Source: Lachnospiraceae bacterium (GTDB taxonomy: Bacteria > Bacillota > Clostridia > Lachnospirales > Lachnospiraceae). From it: DNA of 64,000 nt. The stretch's first letter is position 1, and each line of letters begins with the position of its first letter. A program made the translations under genes and the position numbers. The stretch is from positions 28,327 to 92,326 of the forward strand of contig CAJTEY010000014.1 in the NCBI GenBank assembly GCA_910575775.1. Direction: 5' to 3'. Below are positions 46,655 to 55,850 of this stretch, one piece after another. Under the pieces are notes generated by a model. The model made no database searches and was not told the DNA's origin. It saw only the letters and a list, made by a program, of their open reading frames with translations.

Positions 46655-46978
46655 ATGAGTGAAGAAAAATCATCCGCAGGCGATGTGTGTGCCTGCTGCC
46701 GACATAAAAGTACGCCAAGAGATACGGTAGAACAGAAAAATTTACAGAATCGGATCAATCGGATCATTGGTCAGCTAAAAGGGATTCAGGGAATGATCGA
46801 GGATAACCGCTACTGCGGCGACGTACTGATACAGATCGGTGCGGTGGAGAGTGCACTTCAGAGTCTCGGCTATGTGATGCTGAAAGAGCATATGATGACA
46901 TGTGTGGCGGAAGGCGTGCAGCAGGGGAACACGGAGATACTTGAGGAAGCCGTGGAACTGATGAAAAAGCTGAAGTAG
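46655..46978 (+). CDS. csoR: CsoR/FrmR-family copper-sensing repressor
   Basis: A 107-aa all-helical DNA-binding repressor. The conserved ligand set is visible: Cys in NRYCGDVL near residue 50, His in LKEHMMTC near 75 and Cys in MTCV near 79, the Cys-His-Cys copper site of CsoR. The family helix [22 protein letters not shown] precedes it. An extra Cys-rich N-terminus (CACCRHK) is present. It sits directly upstream of the copper ATPase gene, nine bases apart, and its own promoter carries the CsoR-type operator, so it is autoregulated and released by Cu(I). Confidence 0.93.
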   Translation: MSEEKSSAGDVCACCRHKSTPRDTVEQKNLQNRINRIIGQLKGIQGMIEDNRYCGDVLIQIGAVESALQSLGYVMLKEHMMTCVAEGVQQGNTEILEEAVELMKKLK

Positions 46979-46986
46979 GAGAGGAT

Positions 46987-49671
46987 ATGAAAACAGAGAA
47001 ATATAATGTGACTGGTATGACATGCGCCGCATGCAGTGCACATGTGGAAAAAGCAGTGCGTGGGGTGGCGGGTGTCGATGCGGTTAGCGTAAACTTACTT
47101 ATGAATCAGATGGCAGTTTCCTATGAAGAGCCGGCCACAGCCGATGCCATATGCCGGGCGGTGGAGAAGGCCGGATACGGTGCGGCTCTGGCCGGTACGG
47201 ATGCCGGGGAAGGCGCGGGCGGGACGAGCGGCATCTCCGGCGCTCGCGGGCAGGATGCCTTTACGGACCACGAGACGCCGAAGCTGCGCCGCAGACTGAT
47301 TGCGTCCCTGTGTCTTTTGCTTCCTCTCATGTATGTGTCCATGGGGCATCTGATGTGGGGGTGGCCCGTGCCGGGCAGGTTTGCCGGAAACCCGTGGGCG
47401 ATTGCCCTGTATCAGCTTCTTCTGACAGGGCTTGTGATGGTTGTCAACCAGAAGTTCTTTGTGAATGGTTTTGCCGGACTGATGCACCGTGCCCCGAACA
47501 TGGATACGCTGGTGGCGCTCGGAAGCGCGGCGGCTTTTGTGTACAGCGCGGCGGTTATGTTTGGTATGGGTAGTGCATACGGCGCGGGCGACATGGAATC
47601 GGCCGTACATTGTCTGCATGACATGTATTTTGAGTCGGCAGCCATGATTCTTACATTAATTACAGTGGGCAAGATGCTGGAGGCTTACAGCAAAGGCAAA
47701 ACGACGAATGCGGTCAAAAGCCTGATGGATCTTGCGCCGAAAACCGCGCATGTGATCCGGGATGGTGTGGAAGTGACGATAGATGCGGAGGAGGTCGCAG
47801 CGGGAGATACCTTTATCGTGAAACCAGGCGAGAGCATTCCAGTGGACGGCGAGGTGATTGCGGGAGAGAGCGCGGTGGATGAGGCGGCGCTTACAGGCGA
47901 AAGCCTTCCGATTGATAAGGGGATCGGGGACAGGGTCAGCGCGGCAACTTTGAATCAGAACGGAGCTCTTACCTGCGTGGCGACGCGGGTGGGCAGGGAC
48001 ACGACCCTGCGTCAGATTATCGACATGGTGGAGAATGCGGTGGCGACGAAAGCGCCCATTGCGCAGGTCGCGGACCGGGTGTCCGGCGTGTTCGTACCTG
48101 TGGTTATCACGCTGGCGTTTATTACAGGCGTGGTATGGCTGCTTGCGGGAGCGGGTGTCGGCAAGGCGCTATCCTACGCGATCAGTGTGCTTGTGATAAG
48201 CTGTCCCTGCTCCCTCGGGCTGGCCACGCCCGTGGCGATCATGGTGGGAAACGGCAGGGGCGCAGGGCAGGGGATTCTTTTTAAGAATGCGACGGCTCTG
48301 GAACAGACGGGCAGGACGAATTTTGTGGTGTTAGATAAAACGGGAACCGTGACCGAAGGGAAGCCCCGAGTGACGGATATCTGCCCTGCAGACGGTGTTT
48401 CTGCGGAGACGCTTTTGCAGGTGGCGTCGTCTCTGGAGCAGAAAAGTGAGCATCCTCTTGCACGGGCAGTCTGCGAGCGGGCGCAGGAAGAGGGGATTGT
48501 GTCTGAAGAAGCAGCGGATTTCAAAGCGCTTCCCGGATGGGGCGTGGAGGGAACGCTTGGACAGAAATCCGCTTTCGGCGGAAAAGCTGCGCTGCTTGTG
48601 GAGCGCGGGCTGATGACAGAATCCTTCCTGCGGCGGGGAGAAGAGCTGGCCGGGGAAGGGAAAACGCCGCTCTATTTTGCAGGAGACGGTGCCCTGCTTG
48701 GCATGATTGCCGTGGCGGACGTGGTGAAAGCGGACAGCGCGCAGGCGGTGGAGGAGCTTAAAAACATGGGAATCCATGTGATTATGCTGACGGGGGATAA
48801 CCGCCGGACGGCAGAGGCTGTCCGCGCGCAGGTAGGAATCGACGCAGTGGTGGCGGATGTGCTTCCGGGGGATAAGGAAGCTGTGATCCGGCGGCTTTCG
48901 GAATACGGAAAAACAGCCATGGTGGGGGACGGTATCAACGACGCGCCTGCGCTCACCAGAGCCGATGTGGGGATTGCCATAGGAGCCGGCGCGGACGTGG
49001 CGCTGGATGCGGCAGATATTGTTCTGGTAAAATCAAAACTGACAGATGTGTCGGCTGCCGTGCGCCTTTCCAGACAGGTGCTGAAAAATATCCATGAAAA
49101 TTTGTTCTGGGCGTTTTTCTATAACTGCATCGGTATTCCTGTTGCGGCGGGCGTGCTCGTGCCGTTTACCGGGGTTTCGCTGAATCCTATGTTCGCGGCG
49201 GCGGCCATGAGCCTTTCCAGCTTCTGCGTGGTCACGAACGCCCTCCGCCTGAATCTGTTTTCCGTCCGCAGTACGGCGAAAGACAGAAGGGCGCATATGG
49301 TTCCGATGCCGGATCTGGCAGACGGTTTCACGCGGCAGGCGGATGACTATGCAAAAGGAGAAAATGCCGTAGCGTGCACCAGATTTGACTGCGGCGGCGG
49401 TTATCAGAAGAGCAGCAAAGAAAAAGGACAGGAAAAAAGAAAGGAGAATGAGAGTATGGTTAAAGTGTTGGATGTGGAGGGAATGATGTGTGGGAAATGT
49501 CAGGCGCATGTGCAGAAAGCGCTGGAGGGCGTTGCAGGGGTGACAGCCGTGGAGGTCAGTCTGGAGAACAAACAGGCCACGGTAACGATGGAGAGCGAGA
49601 TTGCCGACGGGACTCTTGAGAACGCCGTTACGGAGGCGGGATATGAGGTGAAAGGGTGCCGGACAGCGTAA
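46987..49671 (+). CDS. copA: Copper-exporting P1B ATPase with C-terminal CopZ domain
   Basis: An 894-aa Cu(I)-translocating ATPase. N-terminal heavy-metal domain at residues 1-70 ([14 protein letters not shown]), eight predicted membrane helices, the ion-path motif SCPCSLG near residue 404, phosphorylation site DKTGTVTEG near 450, and [10 protein letters not shown] near 650. After the last helix a basic linker leads to a second heavy-metal domain (residues ~824-894, [14 protein letters not shown]). That domain looks like a whole CopZ chaperone starting at Met 824, with its own ribosome site. Expressed with csoR; it exports copper from the cytoplasm. Confidence 0.95.
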   Translation: MKTEKYNVTGMTCAACSAHVEKAVRGVAGVDAVSVNLLMNQMAVSYEEPATADAICRAVEKAGYGAALAGTDAGEGAGGTSGISGARGQDAFTDHETPKLRRRLIASLCLLLPLMYVSMGHLMWGWPVPGRFAGNPWAIALYQLLLTGLVMVVNQKFFVNGFAGLMHRAPNMDTLVALGSAAAFVYSAAVMFGMGSAYGAGDMESAVHCLHDMYFESAAMILTLITVGKMLEAYSKGKTTNAVKSLMDLAPKTAHVIRDGVEVTIDAEEVAAGDTFIVKPGESIPVDGEVIAGESAVDEAALTGESLPIDKGIGDRVSAATLNQNGALTCVATRVGRDTTLRQIIDMVENAVATKAPIAQVADRVSGVFVPVVITLAFITGVVWLLAGAGVGKALSYAISVLVISCPCSLGLATPVAIMVGNGRGAGQGILFKNATALEQTGRTNFVVLDKTGTVTEGKPRVTDICPADGVSAETLLQVASSLEQKSEHPLARAVCERAQEEGIVSEEAADFKALPGWGVEGTLGQKSAFGGKAALLVERGLMTESFLRRGEELAGEGKTPLYFAGDGALLGMIAVADVVKADSAQAVEELKNMGIHVIMLTGDNRRTAEAVRAQVGIDAVVADVLPGDKEAVIRRLSEYGKTAMVGDGINDAPALTRADVGIAIGAGADVALDAADIVLVKSKLTDVSAAVRLSRQVLKNIHENLFWAFFYNCIGIPVAAGVLVPFTGVSLNPMFAAAAMSLSSFCVVTNALRLNLFSVRSTAKDRRAHMVPMPDLADGFTRQADDYAKGENAVACTRFDCGGGYQKSSKEKGQEKRKENESMVKVLDVEGMMCGKCQAHVQKALEGVAGVTAVEVSLENKQATVTMESEIADGTLENAVTEAGYEVKGCRTA
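49456..49671 (+). CDS. Possible free CopZ from an internal start within copA
   Basis: Within the copA frame, ATG 49456 is preceded by AAAGAAAGGAG nine bases upstream and opens a 71-aa heavy-metal-associated domain with the metal motif MMCGKC, the normal length of CopZ. It could be made alone as a cytosolic copper chaperone in addition to being the tail of the fusion. Same reading frame, so this is an inferred second product. Confidence 0.5.
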   Translation: MVKVLDVEGMMCGKCQAHVQKALEGVAGVTAVEVSLENKQATVTMESEIADGTLENAVTEAGYEVKGCRTA

Positions 49672-49940
49672 AACGGCGGATGTCTGCCGCCCGATCATAT
49701 ATCGACGGTTGTTTGGGCAATGTGCACAGGAAAGCGGTATATTCTTAGTCAAATTGTCGTATGCCTTAAAAAAAATTTAAGAAAGTAAGCAAAATCTACA
49801 ATGTGAAACAAAATCTTTGTGGAATAGTGGTATAGCAAAGGGGACAAAAGTCCGTTATACTAATCTACAGAATAATCGTCCGGGAAACGATTTCCACGGG
49901 TGAAACGAAACTAAAAAAATAAAAATATTAGGAGGCAATC

Positions 49941-51050
49941 ATGGCAAGTTTATCTTTAAAGAATGTCTGCAAGGTATACCCTAACGGATTCGAGGCAGTG
50001 AAAGATTTCAATCTTGAGATCGCAGATCAGGAGTTTATCATTTTCGTAGGTCCTTCGGGTTGTGGTAAGTCTACTACTCTTCGTATGATCGCTGGTCTGG
50101 AGGACATTTCTTCTGGTGAATTAAAGATCGGTGACAGAGTTGTTAACGATGTAGAGCCTAAGGACAGGGATATCGCAATGGTATTCCAGAACTACGCTCT
50201 GTATCCTCATATGTCTGTATATGATAACATGGCATTCGGTCTTAAGCTGAGAAAGGTTCCGAAGGATGAGATCGACAAGATGGTAAAAGAAGCAGCAAAG
50301 ATCCTTGATCTGACAGCTCTCCTTGATCGTAAGCCGAAGGCTCTTTCCGGTGGTCAGAGACAGCGTGTGGCTATGGGCCGTGCAATCGTTCGTAACCCTA
50401 AGGTATTCCTGATGGATGAGCCGCTGTCCAACCTGGATGCGAAGCTTCGTGTACAGATGCGTGTTGAGATCTCCAAGCTGCATCAGAGACTGGGCACCAC
50501 TATCATCTATGTAACACATGACCAGACAGAGGCTATGACCCTTGGTACCAGAATCGTTGTTATGAAGGACGGCGTGGTACAGCAGGTTGATACCCCTCAG
50601 AACTTATATCAGAAGCCTCAGAACCTGTTTGTGGCAGGATTCATGGGATCTCCGCAGATGAACTTCCTTGATGCGGTTGTTGAGAAAAACGGTGATACGG
50701 CAAGCCTCAAGGTTGCCGGACAGACCATTCCGTTACCGCCCGCCAAGTCCAAGAAGCTGATCGACGGCGGTTATGTAGGCAAGACCGTTACATTTGGTAT
50801 CCGTCCTGAGGATGTATATGATTCCGAGATGTTCATCGAGACTGCTAAGTGTGTATTTGAGTCTACCATTAAGGTTTATGAGCTGCTTGGTGCAGAAGTT
50901 TACTTATACTTCGATCTCGCTGAGTTCCCGATTACTGCAAGAGTAGATTCTCGTACGACGGCAAGACCCGGTGACACAGTTAAGTTTGCTTTTGATGTGG
51001 AAAAGATCCACGTATTCGACAAAGAGACTGAGCAGACTATCACCAACTAA
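49941..51050 (+). CDS. msmK: MsmK/UgpC-type sugar ABC transporter ATPase
   Basis: A 369-aa CUT1 ATPase with a C-terminal regulatory beta domain. Walker [10 protein letters not shown] near residue 38, Q-loop [12 protein letters not shown], signature [14 protein letters not shown] near 134, Walker [13 protein letters not shown] near 155 and H-loop [12 protein letters not shown] are all intact. The C-terminal part ([20 protein letters not shown]) is the MalK-like OB domain. Such ATPases often energise several CUT1 importers, so it probably serves the transporter at 42877-46471. Very biased codons indicate high expression. AGGAGG precedes ATG 49941. Confidence 0.95.
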   Translation: MASLSLKNVCKVYPNGFEAVKDFNLEIADQEFIIFVGPSGCGKSTTLRMIAGLEDISSGELKIGDRVVNDVEPKDRDIAMVFQNYALYPHMSVYDNMAFGLKLRKVPKDEIDKMVKEAAKILDLTALLDRKPKALSGGQRQRVAMGRAIVRNPKVFLMDEPLSNLDAKLRVQMRVEISKLHQRLGTTIIYVTHDQTEAMTLGTRIVVMKDGVVQQVDTPQNLYQKPQNLFVAGFMGSPQMNFLDAVVEKNGDTASLKVAGQTIPLPPAKSKKLIDGGYVGKTVTFGIRPEDVYDSEMFIETAKCVFESTIKVYELLGAEVYLYFDLAEFPITARVDSRTTARPGDTVKFAFDVEKIHVFDKETEQTITN

Positions 51051-51062
51051 TAGAAATAACTG

Positions 51063-51097
51063 CAGGGGAGGGAGGCGTAAGCACCCCTCCCCTTTGT
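51063..51097 (+). terminator. Terminator after msmK
   Basis: GGGGAGGG pairs with CCCTCCCC across an AGGCGTAAGCA-like loop, followed by TTT. It separates msmK from the regulator gene at 51124. Confidence 0.8.
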
Positions 51098-51123
51098 GCG
51101 CATCATAAATAACGGAGGAATAT

Positions 51124-52212
51124 ATGATTTCAAGTCAGATTATTAAGGCGAGTATAGAGGAACTTTCGGCGATTTCCAAGGTTTCCCTTGCGGTGTGGGA
51201 TCCAGAGGGAAAGGAGATCGCGGCAACCTTTGAGACAGACGATATTTCCCCGTCGCTGGTTTCGGGATTTGTGGATTCTCCTGCCGACAGTCAGGTGATT
51301 GGGATGCACCATCTTCTTAAGGTTCTGGATGATGAAGAGGTGCTTTTTGTTCTGGATGCCAAGGGTGGCAGCGAGGATACCTATATGATCGGCAGGATTG
51401 CGGTCAGCCAGCTTCAGCATTTGATTGTTGCCTATAAGGAGAGGTATGACCGTAATAACTTTTTCCAGAATCTCCTTCTTGACAATATGCTTCTGGTGGA
51501 TATTTATAACAGGGCAAAGAAACTGCATATTGAAGCGGCGGTTCCGCGTGCGGTGTTCCTGATTGAGACGGACAAAGAAAAGGACGGCATGGCGATGGAG
51601 CTTCTGAACGGTATGTTCACGTCCCAGGTCGGCGATTATATTACGGCGGTTGATGAAAGCAATGTGATCCTGATTAAGTCTCTTAACCCTGAGGACGATT
51701 ATGAAAGGCTTGAGCAGATTGCAGAAACGATTGCGGACATGATGAACACGGAGGCGATGCTCAATGTGCGCGTTGCCTATGGTACGATTGTAGAAGAACT
51801 TAAGGAGGTGTCGAAGTCTTACAAAGAGGCTAAGATGGCTCTTGATGTTGGCAAAATCTTCTATGCGGAGAAAAAGGTGACAGCTTATAATACGCTGGGA
51901 ATCGGCCGCCTGATTTATCAGCTTCCGATTAATCTGTGCAGGCTCTTTATCGACGAGATTTTCGGATCAAATGTGCCGGCTGAACTGGATGAGGAAACTC
52001 TGACGACGATTAACAAGTTCTTTGAGAACAACCTCAATGTGTCCGAAACTTCAAGACAGCTTTTTGTTCATCGGAATACATTGGTCTATCGGATTGAGAA
52101 GCTGCAAAAGAGCACAGGGCTGGATATCCGCGTTTTTGATGATGCTCTCACATTCAAGATTGCGCTGATGGTAGTAAATTATATGAGATATCTGGATTCT
52201 TTGGATTACTGA
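51124..52212 (+). CDS. PucR/CdaR-type transcriptional regulator
   Basis: A 362-aa regulator with a C-terminal PucR-type helix-turn-helix (residues ~300-350: FFENNLNVSETSRQLFVHRNTLVYRIEKL) and an N-terminal part of sugar-diacid-regulator type (ISKVSLAVWDPEGKEIAATF near 15-35). A GGDEF-like middle region typical of CdaR/PucR proteins is suggested around 160-270. Ligands of such proteins are varied, from sugar diacids to purines, so the signal cannot be named. It follows msmK after a terminator and may control carbohydrate uptake genes. A hairpin terminator lies at 52242-52269. Confidence 0.87.
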   Translation: MISSQIIKASIEELSAISKVSLAVWDPEGKEIAATFETDDISPSLVSGFVDSPADSQVIGMHHLLKVLDDEEVLFVLDAKGGSEDTYMIGRIAVSQLQHLIVAYKERYDRNNFFQNLLLDNMLLVDIYNRAKKLHIEAAVPRAVFLIETDKEKDGMAMELLNGMFTSQVGDYITAVDESNVILIKSLNPEDDYERLEQIAETIADMMNTEAMLNVRVAYGTIVEELKEVSKSYKEAKMALDVGKIFYAEKKVTAYNTLGIGRLIYQLPINLCRLFIDEIFGSNVPAELDEETLTTINKFFENNLNVSETSRQLFVHRNTLVYRIEKLQKSTGLDIRVFDDALTFKIALMVVNYMRYLDSLDY

Positions 52213-52241
52213 TGGGAGAACAGATCTGGATATAGGATTGT

Positions 52242-52269
52242 GGAGCGGCTCGCGGGGGCCGCTCCTTTT
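52242..52269 (+). terminator. Terminator after the PucR-type regulator
   Basis: GGAGCGGC (52242-52249) pairs with GCCGCTCC (52258-52265), followed by four T. Confidence 0.9.
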
Positions 52270-52390
52270 GCGCGCTTAAGAATAAAATGGGTTCTACTTT
52301 AGGCCGGATGTGCATATATATGAAGTAAAACATTATAAATCTGTGATTTGCGTCGTCAGATCGCCCGGACGTTTCGGGATGGAGGAGCTT

Positions 52391-53452
52391 ATGTATCAGA
52401 AGGAAATCATATATTTGGGGTTGTATAAGGATGGAGAGCGTCTTGGGAGTGCGGGCTTTCTCAAGGTGGAAAGACGGGACAAGGACGGAAATCTGTCTGT
52501 GGTGGTGAAAAATGTACCACATTCCATAAACGGAAAGTACCCGGTGCGCTATTACAGCGGATCGGACTGGAAAGAGGCTGACGGCATTACGGTGCGGGAA
52601 GGCAGCGGACAGTGGGAAAAGAAGGAGGCCGATTCTCTGGAGCGGATTCATCTGCAGATTATGCTGCCGGGCGGGTATCTGGTGGAGGGTGTCGGCAAGG
52701 AGGCGGCAAAACAGAAGCAGATTCAGAAGAGCGAGGGGACGGTCATTAGTACGACCGATGTGAAGCCGGTAGCAGATCCGGAAAAGCCTGATGCCAGAGA
52801 ACAGAACCGGGACTTACAGGAGCAGTCCGTTGCCGTGAAGCCGGTAGAGGTTCGGTGGGAAGATCCTGTCGTTGTGGAGCCGGTTGCGTCTTTGCGGGAG
52901 GAATCTGCCGCTGCTGAGCCGGCTGTGCCTTTGCGGGAGGAATCTGCCGCCGAGAGGCAGGGCATGCCTTTGCAGGGAGCTGCCGCATGCAGGGAACAGC
53001 CCCAAAAGATAGAGCGTATTGTGGTGCAGAGACAGGAAAGCCGGGAAAGCGGCGTGGCGCCAAAACAGTCGCAGAAACCTCTGATGGCGGATGCCCTTGC
53101 CATAGAAGGACTGAAGGAAGACAAATGGGAACAGATTCTGGATACTTATGATAATATCCACCCTTACGGTGATGAACGCATCTATGTAAAACTGGAACCG
53201 AAGGATTTTATTATACTGTCGGGAAAATATCAGCATCTGGTGAACAACAGTTTTTTGCTGCACGGGTTCTACAATTACAGGCATGTGATTTTAGGAAAAG
53301 AAGGAGAGGTGCATTATCTGGGTGTTCCCGGTGTTTTCTATGAAAGGGAAAAGATGGTGGCATTAATGTTCGGATTCGAGGCGTTTGAGTGTGGGAGCAG
53401 AGAATCAAAGGCAGGAGAGTTCGGGTATTATCTGAGGAAGGTGGAATTGTGA
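52391..53452 (+). CDS. DUF6128-like hypothetical protein with repeat linker
   Basis: A protein of unknown function, about 353 aa from ATG 52391 (GGAGGAG just upstream; ATG 52379 also possible). An N-terminal beta-rich domain (residues ~1-100: IIYLGLYKDGERLGSAGFLKV, with a polar face) is followed by a long Pro/Glu/Lys/Val linker to about 225 with repeats of the unit LREESAAAEPAVP. The C-terminal domain (~240-353: YDNIHPYGDERIYVKLEPKDF, NNSFLLHGFYNYRHVILGK, YLGVPGVFYEREKMVALMFGFEAF) resembles the DUF6128 domain common in Lachnospiraceae. There is no signal peptide or membrane segment, so it is probably cytoplasmic. Confidence 0.75.
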   Translation: MYQKEIIYLGLYKDGERLGSAGFLKVERRDKDGNLSVVVKNVPHSINGKYPVRYYSGSDWKEADGITVREGSGQWEKKEADSLERIHLQIMLPGGYLVEGVGKEAAKQKQIQKSEGTVISTTDVKPVADPEKPDAREQNRDLQEQSVAVKPVEVRWEDPVVVEPVASLREESAAAEPAVPLREESAAERQGMPLQGAAACREQPQKIERIVVQRQESRESGVAPKQSQKPLMADALAIEGLKEDKWEQILDTYDNIHPYGDERIYVKLEPKDFIILSGKYQHLVNNSFLLHGFYNYRHVILGKEGEVHYLGVPGVFYEREKMVALMFGFEAFECGSRESKAGEFGYYLRKVEL

Positions 53453-53477
53453 AAGTGAGGAAAGGCAGGGACGACAG

Positions 53478-54419
53478 TCAGATACCTTCACAGTCAAAAT
53501 CGGGAATAAAGCTTTCTGAACAGGTTTCGCCTTCTTGAATAAATCCGTTTTCAATGCCTGTTCGGATGGCGTAGTCAACAATCCGCTCATATTCTTTGCC
53601 GGATACCCGGCGGTTTAAGGAGGGGATGGCGGAAACGCGTGAAAGGGGTGTGTACTGGTTCATAATACTGACATATATGTCGTTTTTGAAAGCCTCATGG
53701 AGAAAGCGGAGTATCCGACGACTGTCTTTGCCACAACTGGGCAAAAGCAGATGACGGACAATGACACCCCGCAGCATCAGAGAATCCTCCCCGCCGGCAA
53801 AAACGGGAACGCCAACCTGGCGTACCATTTCAGCGATGGCGGCGGCAGCAGCTTCAAAGTAATCGGGCGCATGGGAGTAGGAACTGCTCAGAGCCGTATC
53901 GTGATATTTTAAATCCGGCAGATAAATATCGACCAGTCCTTCCAGCATACAGAGCGTTTCCGTCTTTTCGTAGGCGGAAGTATTGTAAATAACAGGGATG
54001 GAAAGTCCCTGTTTTTTTGCCGCATTCAATGCGGTTATGATTTGGGGAACAAAGTGGGTTGGTGTGACGAGATTGATGTTGTGCGCGCCCTTTTCCTGCA
54101 GTTCCAGAAAAATCTCGGATAAGCGCAGGGGTGAGATTTTCCTGCCTGCCTGTCCCTGCGCAATCTCATGGTTCTGACAGTACACGCAGCGAAGATTACA
54201 GCCGCTGAAAAAAACAGTACCGGAACCGTTCGTGCCGGACAGACATGGCTCTTCCCAAAAGTGAAGGGCGGCTCTCGCAGCCGTAAGCTTTGCGGTCTGC
54301 CCGCAGTAACCGATTTCACCGGCATTTCTGTTGACGTGGCATTCTCTGGGGCACAGGGTACAGTCTGACAGTTCCGGCCACGTTTCGTTTTTATAATTTA
54401 ACTGATTCGTATTTTCCAT
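53478..54419 (-). CDS. Radical SAM protein, PflA-like (COG1313-type)
   Basis: A 313-aa radical SAM enzyme. Near residue 20 is a Cys cluster CTLCPRECHVNR and GYCGQ; near residue 72 the radical SAM motif FFSGCNLRCVYCQNHEIAQG with CxxxCxxC binding the 4Fe-4S cluster. The family resembles pyruvate-formate-lyase-activating-like proteins of COG1313, whose substrates are mostly unknown. The frame stays open upstream to 54581, but that part overlaps the SRP RNA, so ATG 54419 is preferred even though its ribosome site is weak. It converges with the DUF6128-like gene. Confidence 0.85.
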   Translation of the reverse strand: MENTNQLNYKNETWPELSDCTLCPRECHVNRNAGEIGYCGQTAKLTAARAALHFWEEPCLSGTNGSGTVFFSGCNLRCVYCQNHEIAQGQAGRKISPLRLSEIFLELQEKGAHNINLVTPTHFVPQIITALNAAKKQGLSIPVIYNTSAYEKTETLCMLEGLVDIYLPDLKYHDTALSSSYSHAPDYFEAAAAAIAEMVRQVGVPVFAGGEDSLMLRGVIVRHLLLPSCGKDSRRILRFLHEAFKNDIYVSIMNQYTPLSRVSAIPSLNRRVSGKEYERIVDYAIRTGIENGFIQEGETCSESFIPDFDCEGI

Positions 54420-54457
54420 TTTTATGACAGCGGATTTGATACAGATTTGTTTTGCAC

Positions 54458-54730
54458 TCAAAACCGTGCGCTTTATGTCGAACCGAAACCCATGTACGTT
54501 ACCTTTACAGTTAACTCCGCCAGGCACCCTTACGGCACATGAAAGGTTCCACTTAGTGCTGCTGTGTTCCCACCCTGACACGGTTCATGGATTTTCATTG
54601 CGTAAGACCCAAACTTCAACGCCACTTGTAAAGGGCAGCTACGCAAGCGCAGGCCCTCGATAAAGCATCACCCCCACTAGAGCGGATTGTGGGTACAGGG
54701 CACCGCTAACGCCCCGGCTGCACGGTTTAA
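54458..54730 (-). ncRNA. ffs: Large bacterial SRP RNA (scRNA)
   Basis: The RNA component of the signal recognition particle, which binds Ffh and targets membrane proteins. Read on the minus strand, it starts near ACCGTGCAGCCGGGGC and ends near GCGCACGGTTTT, so its 5' and 3' ends pair (ACCGTGC with GCACGGT). The conserved S-domain apex GTCAGGGTGGGAACACAGC, followed by AGCAC, is present, and the size of about 270 nt with an Alu-type 5' part is the Gram-positive large form. A consensus promoter lies just upstream. Ends are approximate. Confidence 0.92.
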
Positions 54731-54732
54731 TT

Positions 54733-54761
54733 AGTATACTGTCTTTTTGGAAAATTGTCAA
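54733..54761 (-). promoter_or_regulatory. Promoter of the SRP RNA
   Basis: Read on the minus strand: TTGACA (54756-54761), a 17-base spacer and TATACT (54733-54738). The transcript would start about seven bases further, at the predicted RNA 5' end. Confidence 0.88.
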
Positions 54762-54830
54762 CTTGCACCCGATATTTTTGGGCAGCGGAAAGTGCAAAAA
54801 GCGACGATACTGTACCGATGCTGTCAAGGC

Positions 54831-54865
54831 AAAAAAACAGGCTTCATCAAGCGATGAGCCTGTTT
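54831..54865 (-). terminator. Terminator after tRNA-Ser
   Basis: On the minus strand, AAACAGGCTCATC pairs with GATGAAGCCTGTTT (one bulge), followed by a T-run of seven. It directly follows the tRNA. Confidence 0.9.
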
Positions 54866-54867
54866 AG

Positions 54868-54953
54868 CGGAGATGGAGGGATTCGAACCCTCGTGCCCCG
54901 GAGGGCTAACGCATTTCGAGTGCGCCCCGTTATGACCACTTCGATACATCTCC
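54868..54953 (-). tRNA. tRNA-Ser, anticodon CGA
   Basis: The acceptor stem GGAGATG/CATCTCC, the T-arm GAGGGTTCGAATCCCTC, a long variable arm and the anticodon loop CTCGAAA (anticodon CGA, reading UCG) identify a class II serine tRNA. The 3' CCA is not encoded. Ends fixed from the acceptor stem, with G as the discriminator base. Confidence 0.93.
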
Positions 54954-55128
54954 GTACGAATAAGATTATATGTTGAAATGAAATCCTTGTCTACTGTTTT
55001 TCCAAAAAACTTTTCTAAAATTTTTTTTGTGTCCCATAATTGGTACATGTGGTAAACTATAATGGTACAAAACAAAGCGAAGCACCATTGCGGACTGCGT
55101 AGTCTGTGGCTTTGATATGGAGGTAGGC

Positions 55129-55686
55129 ATGACACGGGATGAAAGATATATGAAAGAAGCCATAAAGCAGGCGAAGAAAGCATATGCCCTTGGGGAAGTG
55201 CCCATCGGCTGTGTGATCGTGTATCAGGACAAAATTATTGGCAGGGGATATAACCGCCGCAATACAGACAAAAATACGCTTGCTCATGCGGAAATTACAG
55301 CGATTAATAAAGCCAGCCGGGTGATGAAGGACTGGCGGCTTGAGGAGTGCACACTTTATGTGACGCTGGAGCCCTGCCAGATGTGTGCCGGAGCAATTGT
55401 GCAGGCGAGGGTTACGGAAACGGTGATCGGCGCCATGAATCCGAAGGCGGGATGCGGCGGTTCCATTTTAAACATTTTGGAAATGCCGGAATTTAATCAT
55501 CAGGTGATTGTGCGCAGGGGCATTCTGGAGGAGGAATGCCAGTCTGTTTTAAAAAAATTTTTTCGGGAGCTGCGTGTGAGGAACCGAATGGAAAAGCAAC
55601 AGAGGAGAGAAAAGCAGGATGCGGAAGCGGTTTTACAGATAAAAATCGACGATGAGGGGGAAAACCAGAGAGGGGAAAATCTGTGA
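55129..55686 (+). CDS. tadA: tRNA-specific adenosine deaminase
   Basis: A 185-aa zinc deaminase that converts A34 to inosine in the tRNA-Arg(ACG) anticodon. The zinc and catalytic residues are in LAHAEITAINKA near residue 53 (His ligand and catalytic Glu) and LEPCQMCAGA near 83 (two Cys ligands). ALGEVPIGCVIV near the start is typical of TadA. ATG 55129 has GGAGG six bases upstream; ATG 55117 does not. The last ~35 residues are a basic Lys/Arg/Glu-rich tail beyond the usual family length. Confidence 0.94.
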   Translation: MTRDERYMKEAIKQAKKAYALGEVPIGCVIVYQDKIIGRGYNRRNTDKNTLAHAEITAINKASRVMKDWRLEECTLYVTLEPCQMCAGAIVQARVTETVIGAMNPKAGCGGSILNILEMPEFNHQVIVRRGILEEECQSVLKKFFRELRVRNRMEKQQRREKQDAEAVLQIKIDDEGENQRGENL

Positions 55687-55694
55687 AATAAAAG

Positions 55695-55723
55695 TTGTGA
55701 GGCGTGGAGAAATACGCTATAAT
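55695..55723 (+). promoter_or_regulatory. Promoter of pfkA
   Basis: TTGTGA (55695-55700), a 17-base spacer and TATAAT (55718-55723), followed by a leader of about 120 bases to the pfkA ribosome site AAGGAGG. Confidence 0.78.
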
Positions 55724-55850
55724 TGTATGTAGAGTTTGTGAGAAGAAGCTTTCCGTTTGATTCACAGACTTTTGCCACACAGGAGGATGCCAAAGAAAAG
55801 GTGTTTTCCACGAAAATTTGAGTAAAAGGTTATAGTAAGGAGGATGCGTG

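Noticed and set aside
54420..54581. N-terminal extension of the radical SAM gene
   Set aside because: It would translate the 3' part of the SRP RNA; the conserved RNA structure and promoter explain this sequence better.
54824..55183. 119-codon minus-strand frame around the tRNA
   Set aside because: It runs through tRNA-Ser and its terminator, so it cannot be a normal gene.
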